DNA of 64,000 nucleotides. Source: Dyella thiooxydans. Lineage in GTDB: Bacteria > Pseudomonadota > Gammaproteobacteria > Xanthomonadales > Rhodanobacteraceae. The notes under the pieces were generated by a model. That model saw nothing but the letters and a program-made list of their open reading frames with translations, made no database searches and was not told where the DNA came from. The stretch is taken from positions 868,001-932,000 of the forward strand of contig NZ_CP014841.1 of assembly GCF_001641285.1 (NCBI RefSeq). The letters are read 5' to 3'. The translations under genes were made by a program, and so were the position numbers. Shown piece by piece: positions 61,310-64,000 of this stretch (positions within the stretch are counted from its first letter, which is position 1; each line of letters begins with the position of its first letter).

Positions 61310-61972
61310 ATGAAGCGTTTCGTCTCCCTCTTCTTCGCCATCCTGGCCCTGTCGCTGGCCGGCTTCGCCCACGCGGCGACCGACACGGCGCGCGCCCGGC
61401 TCGACGCCTTCGCGCACGACCTGCACTCGCTCACCGGCCGCTTCAGCCAGACCCTGACCGACCCCAACGGCCACGACGGCAAGACCAGCTCCGGCACGCT
61501 GGCGCTGGAGGCGCCGCGGCAGTTCCGCTGGGACACGCTGGCCCCGTACAAGCAGACCATCGTCGCCGACGGCAGCCGCGTGTGGATGTACGACCCGGAG
61601 CTGGAGCAGGTGACCGTGCGCACCCAGAGCAGCGCCGAATCGCACAGCCCGTTGACCGTGCTCACCGACGTCAAGCGGATGGATCAGGAGTTCACCGTGA
61701 CCGAGCAGGGCGCGCATGATGGTCTGCTGTGGCTGCGCCTGACCTCCCGGTCGAAGGATCCGCAGTTCGACCATGCCGATCTCGGCTTCGGCGAGGATGG
61801 CCTGGACGAGATGGTGTTCCGTGACCAGCTCGGCGCCACCACGCTGATCCGGTTTTCCGACTGGAAGCGCAATGCGCCCATCCCGGACAGCACGTTCAAT
61901 TTCACCCCGCCGCCGGGCGCCGACGTGATCGGCGATGCACCCGTGCTGACCACCCAGCCGATCAAGGACTGA
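61310..61972 (+). CDS. lolA: Outer-membrane lipoprotein carrier protein LolA
   Basis: A 220-residue periplasmic chaperone that takes lipoproteins from LolCDE to the outer membrane. The signal peptide is residues 1-22 (SLFFAILALSLAGFAHA). The mature protein is an open beta-barrel with the family motifs SLTGRFSQTLTDPNG, GTLALEAPRQFRWDT, KQTIVADGSRVWMYDPELEQVT and the late LGFGEDGLDEMVFRDQLG. The ftsK-lolA order is conserved in many proteobacteria and usually continues with rarA, which is missing here: a DUF1275 gene follows 10 bases later. Confidence 0.94.
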   Translation: MKRFVSLFFAILALSLAGFAHAATDTARARLDAFAHDLHSLTGRFSQTLTDPNGHDGKTSSGTLALEAPRQFRWDTLAPYKQTIVADGSRVWMYDPELEQVTVRTQSSAESHSPLTVLTDVKRMDQEFTVTEQGAHDGLLWLRLTSRSKDPQFDHADLGFGEDGLDEMVFRDQLGATTLIRFSDWKRNAPIPDSTFNFTPPPGADVIGDAPVLTTQPIKD

Positions 61973-61982
61973 AGCCACCGTC

Positions 61983-62672
61983 ATGTTGCGCCAGCTGCCG
62001 CGTTGGGCCTGGATCGGCGGCGGATTGCTGGCGCTGGTTGCCGGCTGCATCAACTCGGTCGGCTACCTGTGTTTCCGCCACCAGCCGATCACCCACCTGA
62101 CCGGCACCAGCACCGAACTCGGCCTCGCGGTGGCCCGGCTGGACCTGGCCGAGATCGCGCACTGGGGGCTGGCGATCCTGTCGTTCCTGGGCGGCGCCAT
62201 GGCCAGCGGATTCATCGTGCAGCAGCGCACGCTGCAGCTGGGCCGCCGCTACGGCGCAGTGCTGATGATGGAGTCGCTGCTGCTGTTCGCGGCCACGCCG
62301 CTGATTGCCGCCCATCACGATCTGGGGATCTACCTGGCTTCCGCCGCCTGCGGGCTGCAGAACGCCATGGTCAGCACCTATAGCGGCGCCACGTTCCGCA
62401 CCACCCACGTGTCGGGCATCTTCACCGACCTGGGCATCTATCTCGGCCAGCGCCTGCGCGGGCTCGAAGTGGACATGCTGCGCATCCATGTCTGCGTGCT
62501 GGTGGCCAGCCATTTCATCATCGGCGCGATCCTCGGGACCCTCGGTTTCGCGCGTATGGGCGAGCGTGTATTGCTGATACCGGCGACGCTCACCGGCGTG
62601 GTCGGGCTCGGCTACGCGGTCTACCGGCATTACGCGATGACGCGCGACGATTCCCCCGGCCAGCCGGACTGA
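61983..62672 (+). CDS. DUF1275 (YoaK-like) membrane protein
   Basis: A 229-residue inner-membrane protein with about six hydrophobic segments. The start WAWIGGGLLALVAGCINSVGY, then HLTGTSTELG and ACGLQNAMVSTYSGATFRTTHVSG (two parts), are the marks of DUF1275. The family is related in topology to small transporters, but no substrate is known. It begins 10 bases after the lolA stop and converges on the GGDEF sensor gene with only 4 bases between stops. Confidence 0.87.
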   Translation: MLRQLPRWAWIGGGLLALVAGCINSVGYLCFRHQPITHLTGTSTELGLAVARLDLAEIAHWGLAILSFLGGAMASGFIVQQRTLQLGRRYGAVLMMESLLLFAATPLIAAHHDLGIYLASAACGLQNAMVSTYSGATFRTTHVSGIFTDLGIYLGQRLRGLEVDMLRIHVCVLVASHFIIGAILGTLGFARMGERVLLIPATLTGVVGLGYAVYRHYAMTRDDSPGQPD

Positions 62673-62676
62673 CTGC

Positions 62677-64000
62677 TCAGTCGCCGGCCAGCACCACGCA
62701 GTTGCGGCCGCGACGTTTCGCTTCGTAGAGCGCGGCATCGGCGCGGGACAGCCATTGCTCCATGCTCTCGTGCCGATGGATGGCGGCCACACCGATGCTG
62801 GTGGTGACGCGGATGCTGCGTCCTTCGTGATGGACCTCGGCACGGGCCAGCGCCTCGCGGATGCGCCCGGTCGCCCGCATCGCCTCGGTCGCCGTGCAGT
62901 CGGGCAGGCAGATCACCAGCTCCTCGCCGCCGTAACGGCCCACCAGGTCGCCCGGGCGGCACTGACTGATGATGATGTCGGTGATCGCGCGGATCACCGC
63001 ATCACCGGCCAGGTGGCCGTAGCCGTCGTTGATTTCCTTGAATCGGTCCAGGTCCAGCACCGCGAGGCATGCCTGGCCTTCGGCGGAGAGTGCGCGCACG
63101 CCTTCGGCCAGGGCCAGGAAGCGGCGGCGGTTGTAGACCCCGGTGAGCTCGTCGGTACCAGCCAGCTTGTCCAGCCGCGCATTGGCTTCCTGCAGGTCAT
63201 GAGTGCGCTCGTCGATCTGCCGCTGCAGCCGTTTGGCCTGCCGCCGCAGATAGATCGTGCGCAGGTGGACCAGCGCGAACACCGCGGCGATGCCGGCCAG
63301 GATCACCAGGGTGCGCAGCCAGACCGTTTCGTACCAGCGCGGCTGCACCACGACCCGCAGGTCGGACTCGACCGTGGTCGGAAACATGCCTCGCGTGGTG
63401 GCGCGCAGCCGCAGCGAGTACTCGCCGTGCGGCAGGTTGGTGTAGACGGCGTTGGGGGACGAGCCCACCGGTATGTCGGTCCAGCCGTCGTCGAAACCTT
63501 CCATGCGGTAGCTGTAGCGCGTTTCCAGCGGAGCGCGGTAATCGAGCACGGCGAAGCTCAGCTGCAGTCCGCGATGGCCATTGTTGATGGTCAGGGTGTC
63601 GCCGGATCGGGGCAGTGCTCCGGGCGGCAGCTCCTGCCCACCGACCCGAGCCGAGGTGACCGACGGAGGAGGGACCTCGGCCGGCTTTTCCTCATTCGCG
63701 TGCCTGCGCACCAGGGTGAGGCCTCCCTGGCCGCCGAACAGCAACGATCCGTCGGGAGCCCGCGCCGTGGCGAGGTAGATGTAGCTGGGGATGTGCAGTC
63801 CGTCGCGTGCGCCGAGGTTGCGGACCTCACCGGTCGCGACATCGATCATGGCGATGCCGTTGGACAGGCTGGTCCAGAGATGGCCGCGGTCGTCCGGCAG
63901 CACGGCATTGACCTTGTCGCTGGACAGCCCCGAGGCGATATCGAAGATGCGGAACCGGGCCTGCGGATCGAGCCGGCCTCCCGGCAGTTCGGCCACGCCG
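62677..64000 (-). CDS. Propeller/Y_Y_Y sensor diguanylate cyclase, C-terminal part
   Basis: The gene runs off the window at its 5' end; the frame is open to the edge. The visible 440 or so residues show, in order, blades of a two-component-regulator beta-propeller (LPDDRGHLWTSLSNGIAMID, then DGSLLFGGQGGLTLV), a Y_Y_Y domain (RYSYRMEGFDDGWTDI, then GEYSLRLRAT), one membrane helix (VWLRTLVILAGIAAVFALVH), a short coiled coil, and a GGDEF domain with TDELTGVYNRRRF and the active-site variant GGEEL. The periplasmic propeller is a sensor common in Xanthomonadales; the output should be c-di-GMP synthesis. The ligand is unknown. Confidence 0.9.
   Translation of the reverse strand, partial: GVAELPGGRLDPQARFRIFDIASGLSSDKVNAVLPDDRGHLWTSLSNGIAMIDVATGEVRNLGARDGLHIPSYIYLATARAPDGSLLFGGQGGLTLVRRHANEEKPAEVPPPSVTSARVGGQELPPGALPRSGDTLTINNGHRGLQLSFAVLDYRAPLETRYSYRMEGFDDGWTDIPVGSSPNAVYTNLPHGEYSLRLRATTRGMFPTTVESDLRVVVQPRWYETVWLRTLVILAGIAAVFALVHLRTIYLRRQAKRLQRQIDERTHDLQEANARLDKLAGTDELTGVYNRRRFLALAEGVRALSAEGQACLAVLDLDRFKEINDGYGHLAGDAVIRAITDIIISQCRPGDLVGRYGGEELVICLPDCTATEAMRATGRIREALARAEVHHEGRSIRVTTSIGVAAIHRHESMEQWLSRADAALYEAKRRGRNCVVLAGD

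Overview
The window is a gene-dense, high-GC chromosomal segment from a gammaproteobacterium, most likely of the Xanthomonadales/Lysobacterales (Rhodanobacter, Dyella or Xanthomonas relatives). The order rpoE-rseA-mucD-lepA-lepB-DUF4845-rnc-era-recO, the large TonB-dependent receptor, the S-methylthioinosine phosphorylase beside nagZ and hpt, and the GTAGGAGC-type extragenic palindromes all fit that group. I see no prophage, insertion sequence, CRISPR array, tRNA or rRNA. This is core chromosome with a few lineage-specific genes. The genus is an inference from gene order, not from a database search.

Layout. 1-4300: end of a cation/proton antiporter, a secreted FKBP isomerase, UDP-glucose dehydrogenase, slyX and a DUF2058 gene. 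4340-9650: a fused beta-oxidation enzyme on the minus strand, then a coupled pair of a small protein and a REC-like/PAS/GAF/GGDEF/EAL protein. 9680-18450: sigma-E stress operon with its own sigma-E-type promoter, followed by lepA, lepB, DUF4845, rnc, era and recO. 18455-21910: an orphan receiver-Hpt protein, divergent from a YdbH-like and YdbL-like envelope pair. 21990-26750: rlmD, a CYTH protein, nagZ, hpt, an FMN reductase and mtnP (RNA modification, wall recycling and purine salvage). 26910-30170: cspA, an L,D-transpeptidase, a DUF3228 gene and an ABC exporter. 30320-34245: a minus-strand group of a vWA lipoprotein, an ECF sigma factor, an anti-sigma-like membrane protein and yigZ. 34360-38435: DUF1456, a membrane-tailed BLUF photoreceptor, a lipase-like hydrolase, a periplasmic VOC-like protein and a YdcF protein. 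38475-45230: alcohol dehydrogenase with a divergent AraC regulator, aldehyde dehydrogenase, xseA and a cardiolipin synthase-like protein. 45280-49250: an acetyl-CoA hydrolase/transferase-family protein, ispG and a methyltransferase. 49790-57273: TonB-dependent receptor, aat with DUF482 and DUF2254, and trxB. 57490-64000: alanine dehydrogenase, ftsK flanked by palindromic repeats, lolA, a DUF1275 protein and the end of a propeller/GGDEF sensor.

A recurring theme is the cell envelope: sigma-E control, MucD and FKBP folding factors, signal peptidase, LolA, a probable AsmA-like lipid bridge, a cardiolipin synthase-like enzyme, an L,D-transpeptidase and NagZ. A second theme is signalling: two GGDEF proteins, a phosphorelay intermediate, a blue-light sensor and two ECF sigma systems. 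The most interesting items are the YdbH/YdbL pair in which the YdbL partner seems to carry a YnbE-like lipoprotein head, the vWA-ECF-anti-sigma group, the tail-anchored BLUF protein, the coupled c-di-GMP gene pair and the repeats around ftsK.
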